Numbered from the stretch's first letter, positions 28,328-40,428 are shown. The stretch is 64,000 nucleotides of DNA from Acidobacteriota bacterium (GCA_016213735.1 JACQZU010000024.1:142065-206064), one strand, 5' to 3'. A program made the numbers and translations. Notes: generated by a model not told the origin, from the sequence alone.

Positions 28328-28579
28328 GCAGGACTCATCGGCGAAAAGGACGGGAACTTCAGTGCCGTGTCTTAGGGGTTCGTGGCTCCCCGGCCCCGGC
28401 CTTGCCGGGGTGGGGTCTGTGAGCCGCACCTCAAGCGGAACATCGCCAGGGATGGTCTGGATTCCAGCGCCAAGCTGACCGGGAAGTGCTCTGCCTTGAT
28501 CCTTCCAGCCCCCGTGCCCCAGTCCTAGAATCGTCCTCTGGTCTCGAGGACCCCGCGGGCCTCGCCGAGGAGTTCCCCC
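28328..28579. other. Divergent intergenic region with a GC hairpin
   Basis: 252 bases between the exported protein (minus) and the DoxX gene (plus). It contains a perfect 7-bp hairpin CCCCGGC-CTT-GCCGGGG at 28394-28410 with no T-tract. A TAGAAT box at 28526-28531 is a reasonable -10 for the DoxX gene, without a well spaced -35. Confidence 0.4.
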
Positions 28580-28954
28580 ATGAAGATCGCCGCCGTCATC
28601 GTTCGCAGCTTGATGGGACTGCTCTTCCTCTTCGCGTCCATCACATTCTTCTTCAAGCTCATCACCCCGCCTCCACCCATGGGGGCCATGAAGGTGTTCA
28701 CCGAGGGGCTCGCGGCGTCCAGGTACCTCCTTCCCACCTCCAAGCTGATCGAGCTCGTCTGCGGATTGGCCTTCCTGACCGGCCGTTTCGTCCCCCTGGC
28801 CACGGTCCTGATCGCCCCCATCATTGTGAACATCGCCCTGATCCACGCCTTCATGGATCCCCAGGGGCTCCCTGTTGCGATCGCCCTGGTGCTGGCCAAC
28901 GGCTTTCTGGCCTACCACCATCGGGAGAGCTTCCGGCCCCTGCTGAAGCCTTAG
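28580..28954 (+). CDS. DoxX-like membrane protein
   Basis: A 124-aa protein with four hydrophobic helices: VRSLMGLLFLFASITFFF at about 8-25, then around 60-75, 78-95 and 100-115. The pattern of RxxxGLxFLxxSxxxFF and KLIELVCGLAFLTGRFVPLA is that of the DoxX/DoxD-like family of small quinone-linked or unknown-function membrane proteins. The start follows GCCGAGGAG. It precedes tpx by 90 bases on the same strand, so a link to thiol redox stress is possible but unproven. Confidence 0.75.
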   Translation: MKIAAVIVRSLMGLLFLFASITFFFKLITPPPPMGAMKVFTEGLAASRYLLPTSKLIELVCGLAFLTGRFVPLATVLIAPIIVNIALIHAFMDPQGLPVAIALVLANGFLAYHHRESFRPLLKP

Positions 28955-29044
28955 GGCGGCCTGAGCCGCGGACCCGGGCGGGTCCGGGATCTGTCCCGGC
29001 CCCGCGCCTTCAGGTGAGATAATCCCCTTATCCGGAGGCGCCCC

Positions 29045-29542
29045 ATGGCCCAGATCACCTTCAAGGGAAACCCGATCCACACGGCCGGGGAACTGCCCGC
29101 GCTGGGGAGCCCCGCGCCGAACTTCACCCTCACCGGCACGGACCTGGGGGCCCTCAGCCTGGGACAGTACCAGGGCCAGCGGGTGGTCCTGAACATCTTC
29201 CCCAGCCTCGACACCGGGGTCTGCGCCACGAGCGTGCGGCAGTTCAACGCCCGGGCGAGCCAGGCCGCCAACACCACGGTGCTCTGCGTCAGCGCCGACC
29301 TGCCCTTCGCCGCCAAGCGCTTCTGCGTGGCCGAAGGCCTCGACAAGGTGGTGCCCGCCTCCACCTTCCGCAGCCCCGACTTCGGCCAAACCTTCGGCCT
29401 CGCCATGGTGGACGGCCCCCTGCGCGGCCTCCTGGCGCGGGCGGTCCTCGTGCTGGACGAGGGGGGCAAGGTGATCCACCGGGAACTCGTTCCCGAGATC
29501 ACGCAGGAGCCGGACTACGACGCCGCGATGAAGGCGCTGTAG
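29045..29542 (+). CDS. tpx: Thiol peroxidase (Tpx-type peroxiredoxin)
   Basis: Reduces H2O2 and lipid hydroperoxides using thioredoxin. The 165-aa protein has the Tpx motif PSLDTGVCATSVRQFN with the peroxidatic Cys near residue 60, and the resolving Cys in DLPFAAKRFCVAEG near 94; FRSPDFGQTFG and ITQEPDYDAAM are also typical. GGAGG lies seven bases before ATG 29045, and GATAAT at 29018-29023 may be its -10 box. GC hairpins at 29572-29584 and 29586-29600 follow the stop, towards the convergent MFS gene. Confidence 0.96.
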   Translation: MAQITFKGNPIHTAGELPALGSPAPNFTLTGTDLGALSLGQYQGQRVVLNIFPSLDTGVCATSVRQFNARASQAANTTVLCVSADLPFAAKRFCVAEGLDKVVPASTFRSPDFGQTFGLAMVDGPLRGLLARAVLVLDEGGKVIHRELVPEITQEPDYDAAMKAL

Positions 29543-29620
29543 GTCCTCGCCCTTCCTTTCCCGATCGAGGGGGGGCGAAGCCCCGGGACCCTGGGGGTCC
29601 TTGGGGGGCCCTGGAGGACC

Positions 29621-30754
29621 CTACAAGTTCCTCAGCTTGCGGAGTTCCGGGGAGGACCAGGCGGTGGCGGCCACCACCACCAGGGTCATCGCGCCGCCGA
29701 ACACCACGCTGGGCACCAGGCCCAGCAGGCGGGCGGCGACGCCGGATTCGAAGGCGCCCAGCTCGTTGCTGCTGCCGATGAAGAAGCTGTTCACGGCCGA
29801 CACGCGGCCCATGAGCTCCTGGGGGGTGAAGATCTGCACCAGGGTGGCGCGCAGGACCACCGAGACATTGTCGAAGGCGCCGCTGAGTGCCAGGAGCAGG
29901 ATGGAGAGGGCGAAGGAGCGGGAAAGGGCGAAGGCGATCCAGCAGGCCCCGAAGGCCGCGACACAGAGGAGCATGGCGCGGCCCGCCCTCCGGAGGGGGG
30001 GAAGGTGCGCCAGCAGGAGGGACATCAGGATGGAGCCAAGGGCCGGCGCGGCGCGAAGGAGGCCGAAGCCCAGACCGCCGACCCGGAGGATGTCCCTCGC
30101 GAAGGCGGGGAGCAGGGCCGCGGCGCCGCCGAAGAGCACCGCGAAGAGGTCCAGGCTGAGGGCACCCAGCACCACCTTCTCCCGGAGCACGAAGCGCACG
30201 CCCTCCAGGATCCCGGAGCTCCCGGGGCGGCTTTCCGGCGGGCGCGGCCGGGGCCGGAGGAAGGCGAAGGCGGCCAGCCCGAGGATCATGAGGGCCGCCT
30301 CCACCCCGTAGGCCACTCGGGGGCTCCAGGCCACGAGGAGGCCGCCCAGGGCGGGCCCCGCCACCATGGCCGTGTGGAACATGGCGCTGCGCCAGGTGGC
30401 CGCGTTGGCGTAGGCCTCCCGCGGCACGATCTCGCTTCCCAGGGCCGCACTGGCGGGACGGTGGAAGGCCCGGCCCACCCCGGCGAGCACCTGGGCGGCG
30501 TAGAAGATCCACACTTGGCGGGGCGGGGTACCCAGGTTCACCGCCAGGAGCCACAGCGCCCCCCCCAGGATGGGGAAGGCGGAGAGGACGGCCAACAGGC
30601 GGCGGTCCATGAGGTCCGCGGCCTGTCCGCCCCAGAGGGTGAGGGCCAGGAAGGGCAGGGCTTCCGCCAGGCCGATGAAACCCAGGCTGAGGGGGTCCCC
30701 CGTGAGGGCGTAGACCTGCCAGCCCAAGGCCACCGTCTGGATCTGGGTGCCCAT
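29621..30754 (-). CDS. MFS exporter, EntS-like
   Basis: A polytopic protein (377 aa from ATG 30754) of the EntS/MFS_3 group: IQTVALGWQVYALTGDPLSLGFIGLAEALPFL-type TM1-TM2 (in pieces), GGQAADLMDRRLL loop, AFHRPASAALGSEIVP near 95 and a C-terminal GRVSAVNSFFIGSSNELGAFESG. The family N-terminus normally begins about 20-25 residues earlier, and in frame there is family-like sequence ALRHGEYRWFLGGAFALF upstream of the first ATG. No ATG, GTG or TTG is available there. The frame runs back to the stop codon of the upstream permease, with only a CTG at 30841. The real start may therefore be non-canonical. Substrate unknown. Confidence 0.8.
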   Translation of the reverse strand: MGTQIQTVALGWQVYALTGDPLSLGFIGLAEALPFLALTLWGGQAADLMDRRLLAVLSAFPILGGALWLLAVNLGTPPRQVWIFYAAQVLAGVGRAFHRPASAALGSEIVPREAYANAATWRSAMFHTAMVAGPALGGLLVAWSPRVAYGVEAALMILGLAAFAFLRPRPRPPESRPGSSGILEGVRFVLREKVVLGALSLDLFAVLFGGAAALLPAFARDILRVGGLGFGLLRAAPALGSILMSLLLAHLPPLRRAGRAMLLCVAAFGACWIAFALSRSFALSILLLALSGAFDNVSVVLRATLVQIFTPQELMGRVSAVNSFFIGSSNELGAFESGVAARLLGLVPSVVFGGAMTLVVVAATAWSSPELRKLRNL

Positions 30755-30847
30755 GAAAAGGGCGAAGGCGCCTCCGAGGAACCACCGGTACTCCCCGTGC
30801 CGAAGCGCGAGGTAGGGGTCAGGGGCGCGACCGGTTTCCAGGGCCGG

Positions 30848-32071
<1,224 letters not shown>

Positions 32072-32152
32072 CGTGGTCTCCGGGGGACCCTTGCGGATTC
32101 CCACTCTACTCCCGGGCCAGGAGGGGAGGAGGCCGTCAACCGGTGACCGAGG

Positions 32153-33370
<1,218 letters not shown>

Positions 33371-33567
33371 GGATCACCCCGCTGCCGGAATCAAGAGATC
33401 GCAACGGAGTCTCCCGTATCGCCCGCAGGGCGATACCGAGAGGAGGGCAAGTTTGAGGAATTCCCACAGAGCCACGGATCACCCCGCTGCCGGAATCAAG
33501 AGATCGCAACGGAGTCTCGCGTATCGCCCGCAGGGCGATACCGAGAAGAGGGCCAGTTTTTGGAACA

Positions 33568-33606
33568 CCATGCATCGCACCCTGCCCCGCAGGGTGCGAT
33601 GCATGG
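33568..33606. repeat. Perfect 18-bp inverted repeat
   Basis: 33568-33585 and 33589-33606 are exact reverse complements (CCATGCATCGCACCCTGC / GCAGGGTGCGATGCATGG) around CCC. It lies between the adaptor gene stop and the tandem duplication, on the transcript between them. It has no T-tract, so it is more a stable REP-like hairpin (for example differential mRNA stability between adaptor and permeases) than a classical terminator. Confidence 0.8.
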
Positions 33607-33634
33607 CGCCTCCCCACAGGGCCACGGCGCGCTC

Positions 33635-35332
33635 CTAGCGGCGCCCGCCGCCGCCCATGCCGCCCATGGGGGCTGCCGCTGGGGCGGTGGAGGGTCGGGA
33701 CGCCTCGACGCCCACGAGGACCTGCATGCCCTCGCTGAGGCCTTCGCCGGTGATCTCCGTGGACTGGCCGTCGGTGATGCCCGCCTTGACGGTGATGGCC
33801 TTGGGCTTCCCGTTCTCCAGGATCCAGATGCGGTCCTCCCGACGCATGGCCATGCCCTTGGCGCTGGGGCCGCCCCCCTGGCCGCCGGGCCGCTGGCCGC
33901 CGCCGGGGAACATTCCCATGCCCAGCGGCTGTCCGAGGCCGCCGGCCTTGGGAGCGTCCTTCCTCGTTTCATCCTTGAGGAAGGCGTTGGGGTTGAATCG
34001 AAGGGCCGCGTTGGCCACTTTGAGGACCCCCTCCTTGCGGTTGGTGATGATGGTGACGTTGGCGGTCATTCCCGGCCTCAGGGCCAGGTTGCCGGAAAAG
34101 GTGGGTCCGCCGAGGCGGGCGGCGCCGCCGGGCGTCCGGGCCATGGCCTGCCGGTCGGAATTCGAGGCGTTGGCGGGAGCCTTGGGGGCCTCGGCGGGCG
34201 CGCCTGCGCCCCTGCCGCCCCAGGGGCTGCCGCCCGGGGCGCCCGCTCCGGGGCCTCCCTGGCGCTGGGCCATGCGCTCCTTCATGCGCTTGAGCCACTC
34301 CTCCTTGGTCATCCCGGGATTCCGCTCGAGGATGCGGTCCTTGTTCATCTCCCACATCTTGTCGGGGTTGAAGTCCCCCCCCGGTCCCCCCGGGAACCCG
34401 CCGCCGGGCCTCTCCGGCCGGGGGGTGGGCGGGGCGCCCGCGGCCGGAGCGGCGTGGGGGCGGCCAGGACGGCCGCCCTGGGCAGGCTCGGCGGGCCGTT
34501 CGCCGGCGCCCTCGGCACCGGGCAGGGGTTCGTTGGGAACCTCGATCACGACCTTGTAGGTCACCACGTTCTGGGTGGTGATGGGCTCCAGGCGGACCTG
34601 GCTGACCGTGGCGATGAACTGCTTCTCTGGAAGGCTGTCCACGGTGAAGAAGGCGCGCTGTCCCACCTTCACCTCGTCGATGTCCGCCTCGTCGATGGAG
34701 ATCTCCACCTTCATCTTCGAAAGGTCCTGGGCGATCTGGAACAGGTTGGGGGTGGAGAAGCTGGCGGCCACCGTCTGGCCCACGTCGGCCAGGCGCGAGA
34801 TCACCACGCCGTCCACCGGGGCCGTGATGTTGCAGTAGGCCAGGTTGGCCTTGGCCCGCTCCAGGGCGGCCTTGGCATTCTCGAAGTTGGCGGCCGAGCT
34901 GCGGAAGGCCGTCTCCTTGGCATCCAGGTCCTGTTCGGCCAGGAGCTTCTCGGAGGCCAGGCGCTTCGCGCGGTCGTACTGCCGCTTGGCGTCCTCCATG
35001 GTGGTCCGGGAGCGCTCCAGGCTGGCCTCCGCGTCCCTGAGATTGGTCTCCCAGACCGTCGGGTCGATCTGGGCGATGAGGTCGCCCTTCTTCACGATGC
35101 TGTTGTAGTCGGCGTAGAGGGCCGAGATGACGCCCGAGACCTGGGTTCCCACGGCCACCTGCACCACGGGGGCCACGGCCCCGGTGGCGCTGATCCGCTG
35201 AGTGATGGCGCCCCGGTCCAGCTTCGCCGTTCGCCACTTGACCTCATCCTTGCCCCGGCGGAGGAAGGCCGCGCCGCCCCCGGCGGCCACGAGCAGGACG
35301 GCGCCGGCAATGATCCACGTCTTCTTTTTCAT
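33635..35332 (-). CDS. MacA/HlyD-family periplasmic adaptor with a low-complexity insert
   Basis: A 565-aa membrane fusion protein. N-terminal anchor (TWIIAGAVLLVAAGGGAAFL at 5-24), barrel-sandwich start TGAVAPVVQVAVGTQVSG near 50, a long coiled-coil hairpin (about 95-165: DAEASLERSRTTMEDAKRQY …) and the second lipoyl half NITAPVDGVVISRLADVGQTV near 165. It belongs to the MacA-like group. Unusually, about residues 275-420 are a Gly/Pro/Ala-rich insert (with a short helical piece DKMWEMNKDRILERNPGMTK) within the beta-barrel region, before GNLALRPGMTANVTI resumes the fold; the C-terminus is also Gly/Met-rich. GAGG precedes ATG 35332. It is followed by two permeases and presumably pairs with them. 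Confidence 0.88.
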   Translation of the reverse strand: MKKKTWIIAGAVLLVAAGGGAAFLRRGKDEVKWRTAKLDRGAITQRISATGAVAPVVQVAVGTQVSGVISALYADYNSIVKKGDLIAQIDPTVWETNLRDAEASLERSRTTMEDAKRQYDRAKRLASEKLLAEQDLDAKETAFRSSAANFENAKAALERAKANLAYCNITAPVDGVVISRLADVGQTVAASFSTPNLFQIAQDLSKMKVEISIDEADIDEVKVGQRAFFTVDSLPEKQFIATVSQVRLEPITTQNVVTYKVVIEVPNEPLPGAEGAGERPAEPAQGGRPGRPHAAPAAGAPPTPRPERPGGGFPGGPGGDFNPDKMWEMNKDRILERNPGMTKEEWLKRMKERMAQRQGGPGAGAPGGSPWGGRGAGAPAEAPKAPANASNSDRQAMARTPGGAARLGGPTFSGNLALRPGMTANVTIITNRKEGVLKVANAALRFNPNAFLKDETRKDAPKAGGLGQPLGMGMFPGGGQRPGGQGGGPSAKGMAMRREDRIWILENGKPKAITVKAGITDGQSTEITGEGLSEGMQVLVGVEASRPSTAPAAAPMGGMGGGGRR

Positions 35333-35419
35333 GCAGACCTCAATCCCTTGGCCGGGACACACCTACCTTGACATACGATGCATCCGGCACCCAAATGGTT
35401 TACGCTCCCGGAACATTCC

Positions 35420-36898
35420 TCAACGGAAAGCGTCCAGGGCCCGCAGGGCAAAGTCGTTCATGAGGCGGGGGTGGATCAGGCCCGCCAGGATCACCAGGAA
35501 GCCGCAGACCAGGAGGGTGGCCCCGGCGAAGGGGGCGTGCACGGCGGGGGCTTCCCCGGCCTCCCGGGCCTGGCCTGGTCGCGGGGCCTCCATGAAGAGG
35601 ACCACCATCACCCGCAGGTAGTAGTAAACGGACACCAGGCTGGCCAGGACTCCCAGGAGGGCCAGGCCGACGTGGCCGGTTCCGATGAGTTCCTTGAAAA
35701 TCATGTACTTGCCGTAGAAGCCTGCGGTGGGGGGGATCCCGGCGAGGCTGAACATGCACAGGGAGGCGGCGAGGGCGACCCCCGGCCGTTTCCAGCCCAG
35801 ACCCCGGAGGTCGTCGTAATGGGTGCGGTCCCCCACGAGGCCGAAGACCGTGAGCAGGCCGAAGGCGCCCATGTTCATGGCCAGGTAGACGGCCAGGTAG
35901 AACAACATGCCGGCCTGGGCATTGGGGGTGCCCGCCACCAGGCCCAGGAGCAGGTAGCCCGCGTGGCTGATGCTGGAGTAGGCCAGCATGCGCTTGACGT
36001 TGGTCTGGGACAGCGCCGAAAGGTTGCCCAGGACCAGGGTGGCGGCGGCGAGGATGGCCACGGCCATCCGGACCTTGGCGCCCAGGGGCTCGCCCATGGA
36101 GAGGGCCCCGGGGAAGACCCGGAGCAGGGCGATGAGGGCGGCGCCCTTGGTGGCCACGGACATGAACCCGGCGATGGGGTGGGGGGCGGCCTCGTAGGCG
36201 TCCGGGGTCCACTGGTGGAAGGGAACAGCGCTGATCTTGAAAAGGAATCCCAGGAGGAGAAGGGCCGCCCCAAGGAGGGCCAGGGGCTCGGGATTCCGGT
36301 TCAGGGCCGCGCCGATCACCCCCACGTCCAGGGAGCCGGTGAAGCCGTAGAGAAGGACGGCCCCCATGAGGAAGCAGCTGGCCGCCACGGCGCCCGTGAG
36401 GAAATACTTGAGGCCGCCCTCCACGGCCTGGGGGCGCGTGCGGACCGTGGCGGTGAGGGCGTAGAGGGGGATGCTGAGAAGCTCCAGCCCGAGGAAGAGC
36501 AGCAGAAGGTGGCTGGTGGAGGCGAAGACCACCATGCCCACGCAGCTGAAGAGCAGCAGGGAAAGGCTCTCGCCCCGGACCCAGCCTTCGTGGTGGAGGT
36601 GGTCCCAGAGCTGGAGGATGGCCAGGGCAGCGGCCACCATGACGAAAATCCCGGTGAACTGGGCCAGGCGGTCCATGCGCAGGTGGCCGATGGACGGCTG
36701 GAAACCCTGGGCCCAGAGGCCCGTGAAGTAGTGGAAGCTCAGTCCCACGGCGAAGAGGGCAACGGCGAAGAGGGCCCCCCGGATCCACTTGGTGCTTTTC
36801 TGGTCCCGGTCCAGCGCCGCGATGGGGAGCAGGCAGGCGGCGAGCGCCGGGAAGAAGAGCGGGAGGAGGGCCTGGATTTCAGAGGCCGAGAGCTTCAT
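35420..36898 (-). CDS. nuoN: NADH-quinone oxidoreductase subunit N
   Basis: Antiporter-like membrane subunit of complex I, 492 aa with about 13-14 helices. Key features: FVASTSHLLLLFLGLELLSIPLYAL near 120 (given only in part here) with the conserved Glu, GGLKYFLTGAVAASCF near 150, KISAVPFHQWTPDAYEAAPHP near 225, and NVKRMLAYSSISHAGYLLLG near 295. Its start overlaps the nuoM stop by four bases. It is the final gene of nuoHIJKLMN. Confidence 0.95.
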   Translation of the reverse strand: MKLSASEIQALLPLFFPALAACLLPIAALDRDQKSTKWIRGALFAVALFAVGLSFHYFTGLWAQGFQPSIGHLRMDRLAQFTGIFVMVAAALAILQLWDHLHHEGWVRGESLSLLLFSCVGMVVFASTSHLLLLFLGLELLSIPLYALTATVRTRPQAVEGGLKYFLTGAVAASCFLMGAVLLYGFTGSLDVGVIGAALNRNPEPLALLGAALLLLGFLFKISAVPFHQWTPDAYEAAPHPIAGFMSVATKGAALIALLRVFPGALSMGEPLGAKVRMAVAILAAATLVLGNLSALSQTNVKRMLAYSSISHAGYLLLGLVAGTPNAQAGMLFYLAVYLAMNMGAFGLLTVFGLVGDRTHYDDLRGLGWKRPGVALAASLCMFSLAGIPPTAGFYGKYMIFKELIGTGHVGLALLGVLASLVSVYYYLRVMVVLFMEAPRPGQAREAGEAPAVHAPFAGATLLVCGFLVILAGLIHPRLMNDFALRALDAFR

Positions 36899-38496
36899 CG
36901 GTGGACCTCCGCGGCGGGCCGGTGGGCCCCTTGGGCCTCTATGGGCGCGGGCTTGGCCGCGGGCAGGGCCGGGCCCCTGGGCTGGGGAGCCCGGATGTCC
37001 GCCAGGAGCCTGGCCACGGGAGCTTCCGAGATCCAGGTGAAGGTCCGGTGGTGCAGGCCCATCCAGAAGATGAAGAGGACGATGGGGAGGAGAACCACCA
37101 CTTCCCGGGCTCCGAGGTCCGCGTGCAGATGGGCGGTGCCGCTGTCCTCGTCCTTGTTCTCCGGGCCCCAGAAGACCCGCTTGACCATCCAGAGCATGTA
37201 CACCGCGCCCAGGAGGACCCCCAGGCTGGCGACGCCGGAGGCAAGGCGGCCCCAGGAGAAGCCGCTCACCCAGGTTCCGTTCAGGATGAAGAACTCGCCG
37301 AGGAAGCCGTTGGTGAGGGGCAGCCCGATGCTGGAAAGGGTCACGATCATGAAGAAGGCCGTGAACACGGGCATCTTCACCGCGACGCCGCCGAAGTCGG
37401 CGATCATGCGGGTGTGGGCCCGGTCGTAGACCATGCCCACCAGGAGGAAGAGCGCGCCTGTGCTGATGCCGTGGTTCAGCATCTGCAGCATCGCGCCCTG
37501 GACCCCCAGGGGTGTCATGGCGGCGATGCCCAGCATCACGAAGCCCATGTGGCTGACGGAGGAGTAGGCCACCAGCTTCTTGATGTCCCGCTGGACCATG
37601 GAAACCAGGGCCCCGTAGATGATGGCGATCACGGAGAGCACGGCCAGGGGCTTGGCGTAGTGGACCGCCGCCTGGGGCAGGATGGGGATGGCGAAGCGCA
37701 GGAGGCCGTAACCCCCGAGCTTCAGCAGCACGCCCGCCAGGATGACCGACCCTGCGGTGGGGGCCTGGACGTGGGCGTCCGGCAGCCAGGTGTGCAGGGG
37801 GAAGAGGGGAACCTTGATGGCGAAGGCCAGGGCGAAGGCCAGGAAGAGCCAGCACTGGGTGCTGAAGGGCAGGCCCAGGGCCGCCTGGGCCATGAGGGGG
37901 GCCGCGAAGCTGCCGGCCTTGGCGGCCAGGTAGAGCAGGGCCACCAGCCAGAGCAGGGAGCCGGCCAGGGTGTAGAGGAAGAACTTGTTCGCCGCGTACT
38001 TCCGCTCGTCGCCGCCCCAGACCCCGATCATGAAGTACATCGGGATGAGCATGGCCTCCCAGAAAAGGTAGAAGAGGAAGAGGTCCTGGGCCACCAGGGC
38101 GCCGAGCATGGCGCACTCCAGCAGCAGGAAGAGCCCGTTGAAGGCACCTTCGCGCTTCGAGACGCTGTTCCAGGTGCCCAGCATGGTCAGGGGCACGAGG
38201 AAGGTGGTCAGGAGGATGAGCCAGAAGTTGAGGCCGTCAGCGGCCAGGTGGTACTCCACGGGGATTCCGACCACGGTGAACCACTTGAACCGCTCGGCGA
38301 AGACCAGGCTGGTGGCGGGATCCGGACTGAGCCGGAGCAATTGGAGGACGCTGATGACGAAGATGCCCGCGGCCCCGAGGAGGGCCAGCAGCTTGGCCAG
38401 GCGGGCCTGCCGCTCGGGCATGGCGAGCACCAGGGCGCCCCACAGAAGCGGGGCGAAGACCAGGAAGCTCAGGAGGTGGGAATTGATCCAGGCCAC
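36895..38496 (-). CDS. nuoM: NADH-quinone oxidoreductase subunit M
   Basis: Proton-pumping antiporter-like subunit of complex I, 533 aa. It shows FYLFWEAMLIPMYFMIGVWGG near 135 with the conserved Glu, FFLYTLAGSLLWLVALLYL near 165, IKVPLFPLHTWLPDAHVQAPTAGS near 230 (in part) with the Lys and Pro of the broken helix, and LVAYSSVSHMGFVMLGI near 300. The C-terminal about 35 residues are a Pro/Ala-rich extension. It lies nine bases after nuoL. Confidence 0.95.
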   Translation of the reverse strand: MAWINSHLLSFLVFAPLLWGALVLAMPERQARLAKLLALLGAAGIFVISVLQLLRLSPDPATSLVFAERFKWFTVVGIPVEYHLAADGLNFWLILLTTFLVPLTMLGTWNSVSKREGAFNGLFLLLECAMLGALVAQDLFLFYLFWEAMLIPMYFMIGVWGGDERKYAANKFFLYTLAGSLLWLVALLYLAAKAGSFAAPLMAQAALGLPFSTQCWLFLAFALAFAIKVPLFPLHTWLPDAHVQAPTAGSVILAGVLLKLGGYGLLRFAIPILPQAAVHYAKPLAVLSVIAIIYGALVSMVQRDIKKLVAYSSVSHMGFVMLGIAAMTPLGVQGAMLQMLNHGISTGALFLLVGMVYDRAHTRMIADFGGVAVKMPVFTAFFMIVTLSSIGLPLTNGFLGEFFILNGTWVSGFSWGRLASGVASLGVLLGAVYMLWMVKRVFWGPENKDEDSGTAHLHADLGAREVVVLLPIVLFIFWMGLHHRTFTWISEAPVARLLADIRAPQPRGPALPAAKPAPIEAQGAHRPAAEVHR

Positions 38497-38505
38497 GGCG
38501 CGCTC

Positions 38506-40428
38506 CTACTTCAGGAAGATCCAGGCCAGTGCCAGGATCCCGAAGCCCATGCCCAGGGCGTAGTTGCGGACGCGTCCGGTCTGGAGGAGGGAGACGAAGT
38601 CCCCCGCCACCCGGGTCAGGGCGCCGGGGAGGTTGACCCCCACCCCGTCGATGAGGATCACGTCCCCCAGCTTCCAGAGCAGGTTGCCGAACCACCGGAA
38701 GGGGCGCAGCAGGTAGCCTTCGATGGCCTCGTCCACGAAGTACTTGTTCAGGAGCACCAGGTGCAGGCCGGGCACGCGCGCGGCCAGGGCCTCGGCCCGG
38801 GCCAGCCCGTCCTTGTAGAGGAAGAAGCCCGCCAGGGCGGCCGCGAGGCCCAGCCCGGTGGAAATCACCGCCAGGAGCACGGCGGGGCCTGCGTGGTGGC
38901 CTCCGTGGGCGCCGTGGGTCTGGCCGAAGGTGAGGGCCGGCTCGAGGAACTTCCCGATGGCGAAGTGCCCCCCGAAGGCCTCGGGCACCCCCAGGAAGCC
39001 TCCCAGGGCCGAGCCCAGGGCCAGGATCCCCAGGGGCAGGGTCATCTGCCAGGGACTCTCGTGGGCGTGCTCGAAGGCGTGGTGGTCCCGGGGCTCGCCC
39101 CAGAAGGTGAGGGCCATGAGGCGCCACATGTAGAAGGCGGTGCAGCAGGCCCCCACGACGCCGATGGCCCAGAGCCAGGGGCTCTTGAGGAAGGCCAGGT
39201 AGAGGATCTCGTCCTTGCTGAAGAACCCGGAGAAGGGCGGCAGCCCCATGATGGCCAGGGTGGCGATGAGCATGGTCCAGAAGGTGATGGGCAGCTTGTC
39301 CTTGAGGCCGCCCATGCGGAACAGGTCCTGCTCGTGGTGGAGGGCGTGGATCACGCTTCCGGCGCCCAGGAAGAGCAGGGCCTTGAACCAGGCGTGGGTG
39401 AAGACGTGGAAGAATCCGGCGGCGAACCCGGCGGCGCCGAGGCCCAGGAACATGTAGCCGAGCTGCGAGACCGTGCTGTAGGCCAGGACCTTCTTGATGT
39501 CCCGCTGGACCAGCCCGATGGTGGCGGCGAAGAGGGCCGTGGCCGCGCCGGTCCAGGCCACCACGTTCATGGTGACGGGAGAGAGGAGGAAGAGGGGGGC
39601 CATCCGGCAGAGGAGGAAGATGCCCGCGGTGACCATGGTGGCGGCGTGGATCAGGGCGGAGACGGGGGTCGGACCCGCCATGGCGTCCGGGAGCCACACA
39701 TAGAGCGGGATCTGGGCGCTCTTGCCCGTGGCTCCCACGAAGAGCATGAGCGTGGCGAAGCCGAGGATTCCGAAGGAGGTCTCGGGGCTGAGGTGACCGG
39801 CCTGGGCGAGGATGTCCCCCACCGTCAGGGTCCCGAAGTGGGCGAAGAGGGCCATCATCCCCACCGCCATCCCCAGGTCGCCGACGCGGTTGGTGAGGAA
39901 GGCCTTGAGGCCCGCGTCCGGGGCGTAGTCGGTCTCGAAGTAGTACCCGATGAGCAGGTAGGAGCAGAGTCCCACCCCCTCCCAGCCGACGAAGAGCAGG
40001 GGGAGGCTGGACCCCAGGACCAGGGTGAGCATGAAGAAGACAAAGAGGTTCAGGTAGCTGAAGTACCGGGCGAAGCCCTCCTCCTCCCACATGTAGCCCA
40101 CGGAATACAGGTGGATGAGGGCGCCGATGCCCGTGACCACGAGCATCATGGTTCCCGACAATGGATCCACCACCAGTCCGAAGGGCACGCTGAGGGCCCC
40201 GGGGGTGCCGGGGGTGCCCACGGCCATCCAGGTTCCGTAGAGGAGGTCCAGGCGCTGGCCGGGGGCGGCCTTCATCGCGAAGAAGGTGGCCAGTGCGACC
40301 AGGAAGGCGGCGAAGACCACCCCCACCGAGACCACCGCGGTGGCGAGCTTCCCGAGGCGCCTGCCCAGGAGCCCGCTGAACGCGCAACCCAGCAGGGGAA
40401 GGATGGGGATCAGCCAGGCGAGCTTCAT
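38506..40428 (-). CDS. nuoL: NADH-quinone oxidoreductase subunit L
   Basis: Largest antiporter-like subunit of complex I, 640 aa, with about 16 membrane segments and the long lateral helix at its C-terminal end. Motifs: LLFVGWEGVGLCSYLLIGYY near 125, AQIPLYVWLPDAMAGPTPVSALIHAATMVTAG near 225 (in part), and KVLAYSTVSQLGYMFLGLG near 300. The start MKLAWLIPILPLLGCAFSGLLG is typical. Seven bases separate it from nuoK. Confidence 0.95.
   Translation of the reverse strand: MKLAWLIPILPLLGCAFSGLLGRRLGKLATAVVSVGVVFAAFLVALATFFAMKAAPGQRLDLLYGTWMAVGTPGTPGALSVPFGLVVDPLSGTMMLVVTGIGALIHLYSVGYMWEEEGFARYFSYLNLFVFFMLTLVLGSSLPLLFVGWEGVGLCSYLLIGYYFETDYAPDAGLKAFLTNRVGDLGMAVGMMALFAHFGTLTVGDILAQAGHLSPETSFGILGFATLMLFVGATGKSAQIPLYVWLPDAMAGPTPVSALIHAATMVTAGIFLLCRMAPLFLLSPVTMNVVAWTGAATALFAATIGLVQRDIKKVLAYSTVSQLGYMFLGLGAAGFAAGFFHVFTHAWFKALLFLGAGSVIHALHHEQDLFRMGGLKDKLPITFWTMLIATLAIMGLPPFSGFFSKDEILYLAFLKSPWLWAIGVVGACCTAFYMWRLMALTFWGEPRDHHAFEHAHESPWQMTLPLGILALGSALGGFLGVPEAFGGHFAIGKFLEPALTFGQTHGAHGGHHAGPAVLLAVISTGLGLAAALAGFFLYKDGLARAEALAARVPGLHLVLLNKYFVDEAIEGYLLRPFRWFGNLLWKLGDVILIDGVGVNLPGALTRVAGDFVSLLQTGRVRNYALGMGFGILALAWIFLK

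Noticed and set aside
29018..29023. GATAAT as a firm -10 promoter box for tpx
   Set aside because: No acceptable -35 at normal spacing was found, so it is mentioned only as a possibility in the gene entry.
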